A stretch of 64,000 nucleotides of DNA, from NCBI RefSeq assembly GCF_902459465.1, contig NC_047065.1, positions 3,096,309 through 3,160,308 of the forward strand, in the 5' to 3' direction. The translations under genes and the position numbers were made by a program. How positions within the stretch are numbered: position 1 is the stretch's first letter; each line of letters starts with the position of its first letter. The notes beneath the pieces are model-generated. The model was not told the DNA's origin. It was given only the letters and a program-made list of their open reading frames with translations, and made no database searches. This DNA is from Asterias rubens (taxonomy: Eukaryota > Echinodermata > Asteroidea > Forcipulatida > Asteriidae). Positions 48,201 to 59,300 of this stretch are shown here, in pieces.

Positions 48201-51154
48201 TTTCATGTAGAGAGCCCTCACGCGCCAACCTCGTTCCTGGGGTAAGAGACGTACGCACAGCTCTAGCGGGCAATACGGCGCGCTGCCGGGGTAGCGAGGC
48301 TGCCCTCACGCTCATAGAACCAGACTTCCAAGAAAGCAGCCCGTGTATTCACCATTGTAAAACGCAGAGCAGTATAGTGGGAGTCTGGGACACGACTATA
48401 CATGTACCAACCGAGCCATAAACCAATGGTGCATCTAACGAATTCCTCCGGATGTACATGTATGTACATTGTTGTAGAGCCTGCGTAATCTTCTGCTGCA
48501 TGTGCACGTTTGATCGTTGGTGCAACCATAGAGAAAGTTATGGTGCAACATTGTGCAAGTCATGCAAGTTCCACGTGCGGGAGCATCAGTCAACAGTGAG
48601 AAACAGTCAGAAATGGTTTTAACGTATTTATAACTAATTTAAAAAGATTTTCATCATTAAATTTCTTCCCTTGAAAAATAAAAAATATCCAGGGTCGGCC
48701 GTATTTTTAGGGTCGGTCGGGTTACGCCAACATAACATTTTTTTATTTTATGCCTAACGGAGCACCCGAGACTGCGGTCGGATAAATCAAGTTTGAAAAA
48801 TACAAGCAATGAGTTCCCAGATAGGAATATAAATGTAGTAAGAGATATTTTAGTTAAGACATTGGGTTTTGAATAACGGTTCATTTGTTTACTGTAAGTA
48901 CTCATAATTGATATATATTGTAGTTCAGACACTGAGTTTTGAAATAACGTTTTTGTTTGTTTTACTCCCAACAGATTCCAGGCGCAGTCAATCACAGGCA
49001 ACCAATCCAACACCAAGTCATTTCATCTTCTCTTGGACCTAATGACGTACTTTGATCAGTATCATAGCAGAGATCTAGATAGGGCTCTGGCGGTAAGATA
49101 TCAGGATGAAGGCTTACGGTTCTTTAGCTTTGTTGTTTTGATTTTATTTTTTTATAATGGCTTGTTTTCTTCTACCATGCCTGATATGGAGGCTGAGGGT
49201 ACTCCTCAATATTTCCATACTTTAAAGGCACTGGACACGTTCGGGAATTCTCAAAGACCAGTATTCTCACTTAGTGTATCTCAACATACATATATGCATA
49301 AAATAAGTCTGTGAAAATTTGGACTCAATTGGTCATCGGAGATGCAAAAGAATAATGAAAGAAAAGAAAAAAACATTGTTACACAAAATTGGGTGTTTTC
49401 AGATGCCTAATTCAGGCCTGAAGTATTTTTATTATTTAAGTGAGAAATAACATCTTTCTCAAAAACTACGTTACTTCAGAGGGAGCCGTTTCTCACAAAG
49501 TTGTATACTATAAACAGCTCTTCGTTGCTCGTGGCCAAGTAAATTTGTGCACCTAAAATTATTTTGAGTAACTACCACTATTTTCCAGTGCCTTTAAGAC
49601 ATTATTTTCCTCTTGTCCTCAAATCCCCTAAAGTATTCCTGAGATTCCAAGCACACATCAAGCAATTATTTTATGAATGAGATGGGGTTGTTTTATGAAT
49701 GAGATGGGGTTGTTGGGCTCTAGGATTGGATAAAGTTGTGATTGTAAATGTTGTGATTTAAATCTGAGTTTTGTTCATTGTTGATCTTGTTTTCATTGCA
49801 GACGATTGACACTCTACAGCTGGTACCTCTCACTCCAGACACAGTGGATGACAAAGTCAATGCCTTCAAACAATACACAGATGAGGTAGGTGGTTTACAG
49901 AACAACAAACATTAACCAGTAAAATCACTGTGTATGAATTGGTCTTGCTGTATATACTTGTATTTCTAAATGTAAATTAATGTTGTATTTGTGTATTTCA
50001 GGTTAGAAGAAATATGCCAGACATTTTGGTATCCACAATGAACATCTTACATTCCAAGTATAGAGCGACACGAAACAGCAGTCTGCAGAATGCTCAGGGT
50101 CTGCCTGCCATCAGATCAGAGGATGGTGGAAAGGAATCAGTAAGTACTCTTTAAAGGCAGTGGACACTTTTGGTATTTACTCAAAATAATTATTAGCAGT
50201 CCTGCTGAAAAAAATTCACTGGTATATAATCTTGTAAATGGCATGTACCAAACTGGGGTACAAATTAAAAGTAAGTATCCTTTATCCCCGATGTAATGAT
50301 TACATCAGTTAAAGGCAGTGGACACTATTGGTAATTACTCAAAATAATTATTAGCACAAAACCTTACTTGGTAACGAGTAATGGGGAGAGGTTGATAGTA
50401 TAAAACATTGCGAGAAACGGCTCTCTCTGAAGTGAAGTAGTTTTCGAGAAAGAAGTAATTTTCCACGAATTTGATTTTGAGACCTCGGATTTAGAACTTG
50501 AGGTCTCGAAATCAAGCATCTGAAAGCACACAACTTTGTGGGACAAAAGTGTTTTTTCTTTCATAGTTATCTCGCAACTTCGATGACCTATTGAGCTCAA
50601 ACTTTCACAGGTTTGTTATTTTATGCATATGTTGAGATACACCAAGTTAGAAGACTGGTCTTTGACAATAACCAATAGTGTCCAGTGCCTTTAACCTGTA
50701 TATATTTGTTATATATTTGCGTACGTGTGTAGCCAGAGGGATTGGTATTTACTGTTAAGAGCCTTCGTTTTCGAGCGACAGTTTTTAGGTCAGCTTTTTT
50801 TAATTCAGGGCATAATCCCTCGGCTTTTTTATTTATTTTGGTTTTAGTACAAATTTTCTGTGAATGGATATTGTTTGTTTGTATTATTTTTAATGCTGAA
50901 TAAACAATAATAATAATTATTATTATCATCTTCCCATCTCAAGTGGCATTCATATATATGCTTTTATGTTAAATTACTGGGATATATTTTGTAGAAACAT
51001 GTTTAAATATATTTTCTTGTCGTTCTCTTTTCAGTACCTAGCTCACCTGAGGAAACAAGCGAAATCTCTGATCACATTTGCCGGAATGCTTCCATATCGA
51101 ATGCCAGGGGATACGAACGCAAGGCTTGTACAGATGGAAGTACTTATGAACTGA
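36201..51154 (+). CDS. NUP93: Nuclear pore complex protein Nup93
   Basis: Linker and scaffold nucleoporin of the inner ring (yeast Nic96 family), which binds the Nup62 complex through its N terminus and Nup205/188 and Nup155 partners. Exons: 36201-36379, 36949-37066, 37691-37753, 38288-38491, 38885-38977, 39786-39925, 40452-40584, 41250-41347, 41514-41573, 42007-42084, 43142-43229, 44515-44806, 45794-45920, 46747-46981, 47691-47809, 48975-49092, 49802-49885, 50002-50139, 51035-51154. The product is 828 aa (human 819). Exon 1 begins [16 protein letters not shown], matching the vertebrate start. Other signatures are FEPLEP.(A/K)DTDIQ, EMAYARQ, GG(I/V)[26 protein letters not shown] and the C terminus [15 protein letters not shown]. 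The fold is nearly all alpha-helical, with a Nic96 domain from about residue 200 to the end. An acceptor at 36174-36175, just before the ATG, implies an upstream noncoding exon. Exon 6 was found by homology and by phase; it is weakly conserved and lies between repeats. Confidence 0.96.
39017..39180 (+). repeat. 13-bp tandem array, NUP93 intron 5
   Basis: ATTAATACTCATT repeated about twelve times with almost no divergence, 40 bases after exon 5. Confidence 0.93.
39201..39578 (+). repeat. Family B TTAA element, NUP93 intron 5
   Basis: Also exactly 378 bp and highly similar to the copy at 13267. It ends 207 bases before NUP93 exon 6. Confidence 0.85.
40080..40395 (-). mobile_element. tRNA-Leu-like SINE before NUP93 exon 7
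   Basis: Minus-strand B box as CATGATTCGAACC at about 40325. It has a small internal duplication of GGGCACAAGTGTCAT and ends about 57 bases before exon 7. Confidence 0.72.
40849..41049 (+). mobile_element. Second tRNA-headed SINE family, NUP93 intron 7
   Basis: A box TAGTCTAGTTGG and B box GGTTCAAATCC, with CTCGG/CCGAG acceptor-like pairing. The body ends TCTTTATCCCCGATGCAAAATG. Minus-strand relatives at about 3125-3287 and 33590-33735; tails alone at 50198 and 52271. Confidence 0.8.
42469..42620 (+). repeat. 152-bp direct repeat, copy 1 (NUP93 intron 10)
   Basis: TGCCCCATGATGATAGC to ATACAAGACTA; nearly identical to 47184-47335. No terminal inverted repeats seen. Confidence 0.8.
43257..43587 (+). 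mobile_element. tRNA-Leu-like SINE, NUP93 intron 11
   Basis: Head GTGGTTAAGAGCACCGAATTC and a degenerate B box GGTTTGAGTCC. The body ends GTGACTTGCATTAAAATAAA, a different tail from the PDPR copies. It starts 28 bases after exon 11. Confidence 0.75.
44921..45058. repeat. Near-perfect hairpin, NUP93 intron 12
   Basis: TTATCACACAAGCGCGAGTG pairs with CACGAGCGCGCGTGTGATAA; arms of about 65 bp with a short loop at CCTTCACC. A half-copy lies at about 28770-28840. Confidence 0.82.
45431..45703. repeat. GGCAGCAGACTTACC element with a second element inside
   Basis: Host copy split by 45464-45594, which starts AAAGGCCGGTTTATAGTCGG and ends CCGACTACAGCTCGGCTTTT and is itself an inverted repeat around the GCGCGATGGAAATCTTG arms. 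NUP93 intron 12. Confidence 0.8.
45963..46479 (+). repeat. Long family A variant, NUP93 intron 13
   Basis: 517 bp between TTAA sites with GGCACTGGACACTATTGG ends. The right half repeats the left in reverse (AACTACGTTACTTCAGAGGG at about 46338), making a near-complete palindrome. Confidence 0.8.
47184..47335 (+). repeat. 152-bp direct repeat, copy 2 (NUP93 intron 14)
   Basis: Same length and order as copy 1, with about ten substitutions. It abuts a family C fragment (about 46995-47170) on the left. Confidence 0.8.
49222..49597 (-). repeat. Family A variant, NUP93 intron 16
   Basis: TTAAAGGCACTGGACAC to CCAGTGCCTTTAA, with the GCCTAATTCAGGCCTGAAG middle seen also at 46265 and 60960. Confidence 0.8.
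50198..50694 (+). repeat. SINE tail plus family A composite, copy 1 (NUP93 intron 18)
   Basis: About 110 bp of SINE tail (AGTCCTGCTGAAAAAAATTC to GATGTAATGATTACATCAG) directly followed by a full family A copy from TTAA 50309. A truncated family A start (50151-50197) lies just before it. Confidence 0.82.
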
Positions 51155-52105
51155 TATGACTACTTCTTAGTCACCTTAAGTCAGGTTCATAACTCCTTGG
51201 AATGTTAAGCGAATTTTAACATCACATTGCTGTTTTCGCAGCAAATTGGAGTTGTGAACTGTTTGTTGCAAGTATGAACCGGAATTTAGTAATTTCTGAA
51301 CCAATAGTGCCACGTTCTAGCAGGTACTTAAGTCTCTCCAGACACTGCCGTTGGATTGGTCTTGATGTTATTGCTCTGGAAATACAGGCCTGTATGCTTC
51401 ATTTTAGAAAGGGCGAGGGCGCCCTATAAGGAAAGGTGCTGTATTTTGGACTGCGTGAGGGCGCTCTTAATAGTGTTTTTATCACTTGCGGGAGTATACG
51501 CGAATCGTCCTGCACAGTTTTAATAGGCATTCTGTCGCTTTTGTTGCCGTTGTTGCTTTAGAGAGGTGGCTCCTTTAAAGGGTGTTTTTGTCGGTAATGG
51601 ATATGATGTCTGTATAGTGTGTTCCAGTCTTTCATAACTGTTTTGGGTATGAATGAATATACCCCGGAAGCGGTACAAATGTTTGAGACAACCTCACACT
51701 GTCAAAAACACGGCGCATTGTACATTTCTACTTAAGCATTTCAAGGGCACCAAGGCAGTGACCAGGGGGCAACTGCCTTTGTTGCCTCTGTGAAGTATCA
51801 GGGGTCGATTTCACAAAGAGTTAGGACTCGTCTTATCTCGAGTTAGGACGAATAACTCGTCCTATCTTCGGATTAATCTTAATGTTTGCATGCTACAGTG
51901 CAGGGTTGGGACTCGTCCTAAGTCCGGTCTTAAGTTAGGAAGAGTTTTTTTAAATCGACGGCAGGACTGGGGGTATACATTATGCCTGTGACAGTAACTG
52001 TTTATTACAAATATGCATGTGTATTAAACAAACAAACTAACAAACAAACAAACAAATTGTATGAAACTCCACATGGTTTATTTCATAAATTTCAAAATAT
52101 TTACA

Positions 52106-52111
52106 AATAAA
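52106..52111 (+). promoter_or_regulatory. Possible NUP93 poly(A) signal
   Basis: AATAAA about 950 bases after the NUP93 stop. Other A-rich hexamers occur nearby, so the placement is weak. Confidence 0.3.
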
Positions 52112-52270
52112 TAGTACCATCAACACACTTTGGTTAAAACCAGTTGGAAAACAAATTACTAGTTGCGTTCATGTTTTGTTCTATCATCAAGAAAATAACT
52201 ACAGGGTTTATCTTGTATGTTTTACCCAATGCCATTGTGTTTAGAGCACTATATACTCGGTGCTTTCCGG

Positions 52271-52769
52271 AGTCCTGCTGAAAAAAATTCACTGGTATAT
52301 AATCTTGTAAATAGCATGTACCAAACTGGGGTACAAATTAAAAGTAAGTATCCTTTATCCCCGATGTAATGATTACATCAGTTAAAGGCAGTGGACACTA
52401 TTGGTAGTTACTCAAAATAATTATTAGCATAAAACCTTTCTTGGTAACAAGTAATGGGGAGAGGTTGATGGTATAAAACATTGTGAGAAACGGCTCCCTC
52501 CGAAGTGCCATAGTTTTCGAGAAAGAAGTAATTTTCCAGGAATTTGATTTTGAGACCTCAGATTTAGAACTTGAGGTCTCGAAATCAACCATCTAAACGC
52601 ACACAACTTCGTGTGACAAGGGTGTTTTCTTCTTTCATTATTATCTCGCAACTTTGACGACCGATTGAGCTAAAAATATTCACAGGTTTGTAATGTTATG
52701 CATATGTTGAGATACACCAACTGTGAAGGGTAGTCTTTGACAATTACCAATAGTGTCCACTGCCTTTAA
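52271..52769 (+). repeat. SINE tail plus family A composite, copy 2
   Basis: The same join as at 50198, with the same junction GATTACATCAGTTAAAGG, about 2.07 kb downstream and past the NUP93 stop. The shared junction means the whole block was copied. Confidence 0.82.
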
Positions 52770-53433
52770 AGTAAATGGTTTGTTCAGCTTGAAGTAAGCA
52801 AGTCTTACTGCAGGCATGTATGCTTTTCTTTTTGAAGGGCAAGGACACCAACTCCTTGTAAAGGGCAACTTTGATCACAAAAGTTTACATTAATTTGTCT
52901 ACTCGAGTTCTGGTGGTTAAGTCATTGAATACCGGTCGTGACACTTGTGTCCTTGAGCAAGATGCTTTGCGGGGGTATATAGGTTGATACCGTGTATGAA
53001 AACGCTACTGGAGTGCCATGGTAGCTCAGGGCTGTTATTGTGATTAATCGTGAATTTGACTGATCAAACCTTGTAGTGTTCGAGTGACATCTATATCGAT
53101 TATGGTTTAAGTCTAGTCAACTCGGGTACCCAGTCAACCCTGTCACCCAGCTAAACTTGCTTGTTTTTTATGCATTATGTATTATTGAAATATACTTCTT
53201 ATTACAGTTCATGCACCTATAAACCTTGCCACTCCTAAGTCATTCAAACTGTCACCAGTTGGATTGTTTTGCATTTAGAGCTTTAGCTACGAGGGTTGGG
53301 ATAAAAGAATCTGGCACCTGTCAAGTGTTTACAAATTATTGATATCAATCTAAATGTCACACCAGGTGTTGGTAAAAGCAGTTCCCTTATCCATGTGTTC
53401 CTGTTCAAAACAAAGTACATCATAAGGTTGATT

Positions 53434-53797
53434 TTAAAGGCACTGAACAGGTTTGGTAATTACTCAAAATAATTGTTAGCATAAAAATCTTACTTGGTAA
53501 TGAACAATCAAGAGCTGTTGATTGTATAAAACATTGTGAGAAATGGCTCCCTCTGAAGTAACGTAGTTTTTGAGAAAGAAGTAATTTTCCACAAATTTGA
53601 TTTCGAGACATCAGAATTAGATTTTAAGGTCCCGAAATCAAGCATCTGAAAGCAAACAACTTTGTGTGACACGGGTGGTTTTTTCCATAATTATCTTGGA
53701 ACTTCCACAGGTTTGTTATTTTGTGCATAATATGTTGAGATACACCAAGTGAGAAGACTGCCCTTTGACAATTACCAAAGGTGTCCAGTGCCTTTAA
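53434..53797 (+). repeat. Family A MITE between NUP93 and ARL2BP
   Basis: TTAAAGGCACTGAACAG to CCAGTGCCTTTAA; intact ends, moderately diverged middle. Confidence 0.8.
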
Positions 53798-54246
53798 GTG
53801 TTTACAAATGATTGGTATCACCTATACTGTGCCACCAGGTGTGGGTAAAAGCCCTTGTTCATGTGTTGCTGAACAGTGTAACAAAAAGTACATCACAAGG
53901 TTGATCATAACTACGTGCTTGAAGGGCATGACATTATGAAGTTTGGACTGCAGTTTATTTTGTTTGATCTTAACTACCTGGGCGCAATTCCATAAAAACT
54001 TGCTAAACACAGACAAATATTGCTGAACAGAAATGGGTTACCAGCCAACATTACATTAAGTTTACATTGTTGTGATTGGTGTCCCACTAAATTTTTGCTT
54101 AGCAAAGAACTTTTTCAAGAAGTAGTTTCTGCTTAACAGCTTTAAGATATGTTAACCCTGTAGAGCATCACATTATGAAGTGTGTACTGTAGTTTATTTG
54201 GTCTCGCATATGTTCAACCTTCCTCTTTGGTTATTCATAATTCTGA

Positions 54247-54666
54247 TTAAGGGAGTTGGGTATTTTTTGTAACACAAAACATAATTTACATTTAACTTTA
54301 CTCAGTTTGAAGATAATTATGGTAGAAAGCTTGCCTTAAAATATTACTTGCTGAGGTGCTTCAGTTTTTGAGAAATAAGTAAAAGAAATGAAAAGAAAAA
54401 AAAATTGTCTCAGTGAGACGAAAATTATTTTAGCATGTGAAAACGTATTAACCAGTTATAGTAAAACACCATAACCGGTTTATACGTTTTTTGAGACTAA
54501 AATAATTTTTGTGACATTGCTTTACTCATTTCTCAAAAACTACAGCACCTCAGCAAGTAATATTTCAAGGGAAGCTTTCTCCTATCATTATCTTCAAACT
54601 TTTAAAGTGTAATGTTAATCTTTGAACATTGTGTTTTGTGTTACAAAAATTACCCAGCCCTTTTAA
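54247..54666. repeat. Family C palindromic element, ARL2BP 3' side
   Basis: 420 bp, TTAAGGGAGTTGGGTA to TACCCAGCCCTTTTAA, folding at TTAACCAGTTATAG and CATAACCGGTTTAT. Confidence 0.8.
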
Positions 54667-55212
54667 ACGTATAAAGAGAATGAACGTCACAATGAAGAGT
54701 TTGTATTTTACACTAACCATCAGGTGGGTTAAACTATTTTTATGACATCTGACCATAAATTGATAGATGTTCAGAGGATGTTTGCTTTTTGGTATGAAAC
54801 TTTGTACAATTTATTAAAACATGAATGCTAGAAAACAAAGATATTAAATATCTTCTTTATGCTAGAAACAAACGATATCAAATTATCTGCTTTATGGTGT
54901 GTCACACAAAAAAACAGTATTTAGATTTAGTATGAATATTCGTTTTCCTTCTTTGCATGTTTTTGCATAATCCCCTTTGTATATGATGTGAATGTAACAG
55001 TCTGGCCTATGTGTTTTTTGTTTCGCCATCTTTGAAGATGCAACACTACATGAATTAATAGAACATGGCTTTTTTAAAGTACAGACATTGATCAATATCG
55101 GAAATTACACAGACGGAGTACAAAGAATACAATTTCATGTTCAAAAACAGAATGTCAAACGATTATTACTGTAAATTAAGTAGAACTACACAAATCTCCA
55201 AGTGAAGACCGA

Positions 55213-55218
55213 TTTATT
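55213..55218 (-). promoter_or_regulatory. Possible ARL2BP poly(A) signal
   Basis: TTTATT on the plus strand (AATAAA on minus), about 1.1 kb beyond the ARL2BP stop. It would end the ARL2BP transcript before it meets the NUP93 3' end. Confidence 0.35.
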
Positions 55219-56318
55219 ACAAAAGCATTTAAAAATTATTTACAATTACACGTCAGTTTTAACTTCCAATAGAACAGGGAAATAAAACAAAAACATCTCA
55301 TAAGAACTATCTTAGGAATTCTTAACTTGAACTAGACAAATGCAGAAATTACTTGAAACTTGAAGAAGAAAAAAAACACACGAATGAGATAGAAAGTGTA
55401 AATCTATGTTTTGGTACAGAAAGATTGTGACCAAAATTACATCTTAAATCACCAGCAGTCCATTTTGAATGTCTTCATTTACAATGAACTGACCAAAGCC
55501 TTCCAGCCTTATCTGATGATACAGCATAAACAAAATGATTAATCATTGACTTTAAATGTCGATCAAATGCCAAACCCAATTAGCAATTTGACCAAGAAAA
55601 CTCAAAACTGCAAATATCTACAACTGTCTATAAAACATGTACAAGAGCCTAGATAAATGGGGTACTTGTGGTTGGTGAGACAATAGTGGTATACCAGGGG
55701 TTAGAGTCGATGCTGACAAAAAAGTTTGAAACTGGGTTCCAGATCTTAGGAGGTATTATTGAAATGACAGCATTTCCACCTTTTGATAGACCCTGGAGGT
55801 ATAGATTCCAAAGAGCTTTTGAAAACAGTATTTTCAGTGCTAGAGTTGTAGATCAAATAGACTGACTGATTTTGTTTGGAGAAAATACAGCAGTTTTAGT
55901 GTATCCGGCGGCAGACTTTAAAAAGTTCAGATAACGGTCTGAACTTTCTCCTCATCCCTGGAATTTGTACAGTCTGGAGAATGACACAATGCATGCCATT
56001 TGTATTGGTCTGTTAGGACAGTATACGTTAAACAGAAACTGATGGTTGATGACACAGTACCGAGTGTATTGGCTTTCTAGCCATCACAAATTGAAGGCAC
56101 ATCTGTAATGGAATTCTTGGTTTCTATTGATCTCTGAAATATGAAAATGGTTGACGCTACTGATGAGAAATGTCTACTGGAACTCATCAAGTTAAATTGA
56201 CTCCTCAATCTATTGAAATTGTCGTAAACTTAGACACAATAATTCTGTCGAAGAAATCAAGATGTCACAAAATATGAACTCAGCACCTGCTAAAGGTAGA
56301 ATTGATAATTGCTTCCTG

Positions 56319-59300
56319 CTATTTCTGTGGCGTTGACGGTTGTTGCGAAGTCCCTGGGGTTTGCATTGTAGATTGCGTCGTCGTCGAACCTGGCATTGTG
56401 GACTTTGTTTCTGTCGATTCCTCTACTGCAAATGGAGTCACAATGAATCCTGAACTTAGATCTACTGTTCTTCCTTCTTTGTCCTGTAAAAGCACAGACG
56501 GAAAATTTGTCAAAATAAATTGTTTTATTGGCGACAGGGAATTGTGCAACTAACAAATTGCTACATAAAAGCGCAAACACATTGAAATTTAAGCTGCAAA
56601 TGGAGTCACTATGAATCGTTAACTTAAATCTACTGTTCTTCCTTCTTTGTCCTGTGAAAGCACAGACGGAAAATTGTGAGAATAAGTTGTGTTAATGGCG
56701 ACAGGGAATACAGCAGTTGTAATTATGCAACTAACAAATTACTACACGCAACAGGGATGTGATAATAGGCAGTTGAAAAAAACCTTGAACTGTGGTGAGT
56801 GCAAAGCGTGAAAGTTTGCGAGCGCAAAAGCTTTTAAGTGCGAGGCCGGCTTACATACATTTATATAATTGGTTTAAAAAGCCCTACTCCGCAACCTGGG
56901 GGAGTCCTTTATGGCTTTATCATCATGTTTTCATGAACTTGATCTGAATTTATTTTTTTAATAACAAACAATTATTTTATTTTATTTATTTATTTATTCA
57001 TTTATTTATTAATTTTATTTATAAAAAAAAAATGGAGAAAAAAAATCTGGTTAAAAACAGAAATCATATCCCTGATACAAGTACATTTGCATTGAAATTC
57101 AAGAGCATACAGACACGTATGGTTAGCTCTTGTGAACTTTTGACCCCCTACTCAGATTGCTCATATTAAGCTACGAGGCGCACACACATAACAGAAGCTT
57201 TATTTCCTGACTGTATATCATATATCAACTTCCCTCGGGCTTTAAAGCTGTCTAAATCTTGTGTTTTAAATATCCCATGAGATGGACGCTTATTTTACGA
57301 GCGTTAGGGATCAAGAGAGGGGGAGGGGTTAAATTTGGGGACAATTCTCTTATCAAACTGATTCCTGGTTCTTAACAATTGAATTGACATAACACATGCA
57401 TCATTTCCATCTCATTGCACAGCATGAGTGATTAATGACATTTATATCTTTAAATCTCCAGCCCTTAATAGGTGTAAAAACTATCACTAATATACAGTTC
57501 AACTTTGCAGCATTAGGCCAAATAAAATAAAAAAAATGTTTAGTGCCTTTCTTTTTGCAAAAAGAAAGGTCTTTTGGTTTTTTTTACTTACAAACTGACC
57601 CCCCCCCCCCGACAGATTTAAAAAAAAAAAAAACCTGTCCAAGATCGAATATTTTAAAAAGGGAAAAAAAACAGAAAAGGAGACAGTCCTCTAAAAAGAG
57701 AGCAGGCGGGGATCCTAACCATATTTTTTATTTTGCCTTATGTCAGGTGCGCAGATGAAATCTAAAACTCTGCGTAATAATAACCATGGTCTATGACCGT
57801 CTATGACCAGTTCAAATTTACAGACACTTCATGTTAAATTTTCCAGGTCACGTCTAGACACGCGATCCTGCCTCTCTGAACAGGGGTTTAAGCCCAGATG
57901 ACCTACATATATATCCCACGGCAGGAAAAACATGTGTTCAATAAAATCTCAATTTCTCGACCTACATTTATCTTTCGTTACTGCATCTATCCTTCTACAC
58001 TTTCTGTGACTGCATTTATTGTTAAAGGAACATCATTACAGAATTGGTTGTTGCTATTCAAAAAAGTTGCTGGCACCAGTGTAAGCACTTTATGTAATCC
58101 ACCATACATAAAAACTGACAAACCTGTAGAACCTGTTGTCGGCCATCCAGGTCACGAAAAAAATCTGATAAAACATTTTGCATGACATATTTTGCCAAAA
58201 AAAGGAAAAACAAAAACGGTGAGCGATAAACTCAAAGGGGAAATTAGTTTTGTTTTTTTATTTCTCATCAAATATGACATTTCAGACAAATATTTCAAGG
58301 GATGTTTTCAACTATCATTATCATTAGACTGTGTAAGCTTTATGTAAATCTGTGATCTTAGACAAGTTTTTTTTCTTACCAATTCTGTAATGTTCCTTTA
58401 AGACTTTTAGATTTGGACAAATCCAGCCTTTCATACTTTGAGCAAATTCAATTATACTTTTAGCTCAAGGCAGTTTTTCACAGACAAACACCTTCTGGTT
58501 GACCTCGTTTTTAATTCAAATCAAACAAAGCATCAAAAACACACAATGCAACAAACTTAACATTGAAATGAATCCAGGGCTCTGATTTCTAATTAGATTT
58601 CCAATTATTTCTATGGCAATTCGTTTATTTTTTATTTTTAGAAAGGTTTTTTGTTTTTAGTGTATGTAAACTCTTTCAGTGTCCGCTTTTGTTTGTTGCT
58701 TTGGTTCTGAAAGCTTTTTTAGGTGTTTCAAAATTCATTCTGTATAATTTTCTTTTTTTAAATCAGTCTTATTGTGACATTGATTTCGTGCCGGCGCTCT
58801 ACCAACTGAGCTATCTCGCCCTATGCTGGCGGTCTCCCTGTTTTGTTATAGCACCACGTAATGGTTTACAAGGTGCCGTGGCACAATATGCTGCCAATCA
58901 ATTACCGGGACGAGCCCCTTCTCTTTTCGATAAGTGGACTGGATTCTTTTACATCCATTAAATAAACAAATGCAACAACCATCAGGTACTTACACCACAA
59001 CACTTCGCTCCGATGGAGGTCTATATATAAAATCACACAATATTTATTGGATAATAAGTCCAAGTATTGAATGTCGGTAATGAATACTCACTGCTCTGAA
59101 ATCTAAAAACATCTCTTTAAAGGTCACAAAGTCTGTGAATGTCAGAAGAATCTCAAAGATCTCTCCGTCTAGGTTCTTTCTCTTCCTGAAATAGTCCAAA
59201 TAAAAAACAGTTTTACAAATTAGATTTTTTGTTTTTACTGAACAAGTAATCGTATCAGTTCATCACCCTGTTTAACCCTCCTTAGCACAGTTTCATAAGC

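Larger units (their letters stand above)
51155..56318. other. NUP93-ARL2BP convergent intergenic region
   Basis: Holds the two 3' UTRs and repeats: a family E copy (51798-51964), a SINE-tail plus family A block (52271-52769), a SINE fragment (about 52905-52980), a family A copy (53434-53797), a degenerate family D piece (about 53978-54145) and a family C palindrome (54247-54666). 54667-56318 is AT-rich with nothing recognised apart from the likely ARL2BP 3' UTR. Confidence 0.55.

Noticed and set aside
55668..55865. Short plus-strand frame beginning MVGETIVVYQ
   Set aside because: It lies in the likely ARL2BP 3' UTR on the opposite strand; 65 codons, no recognised homologue.
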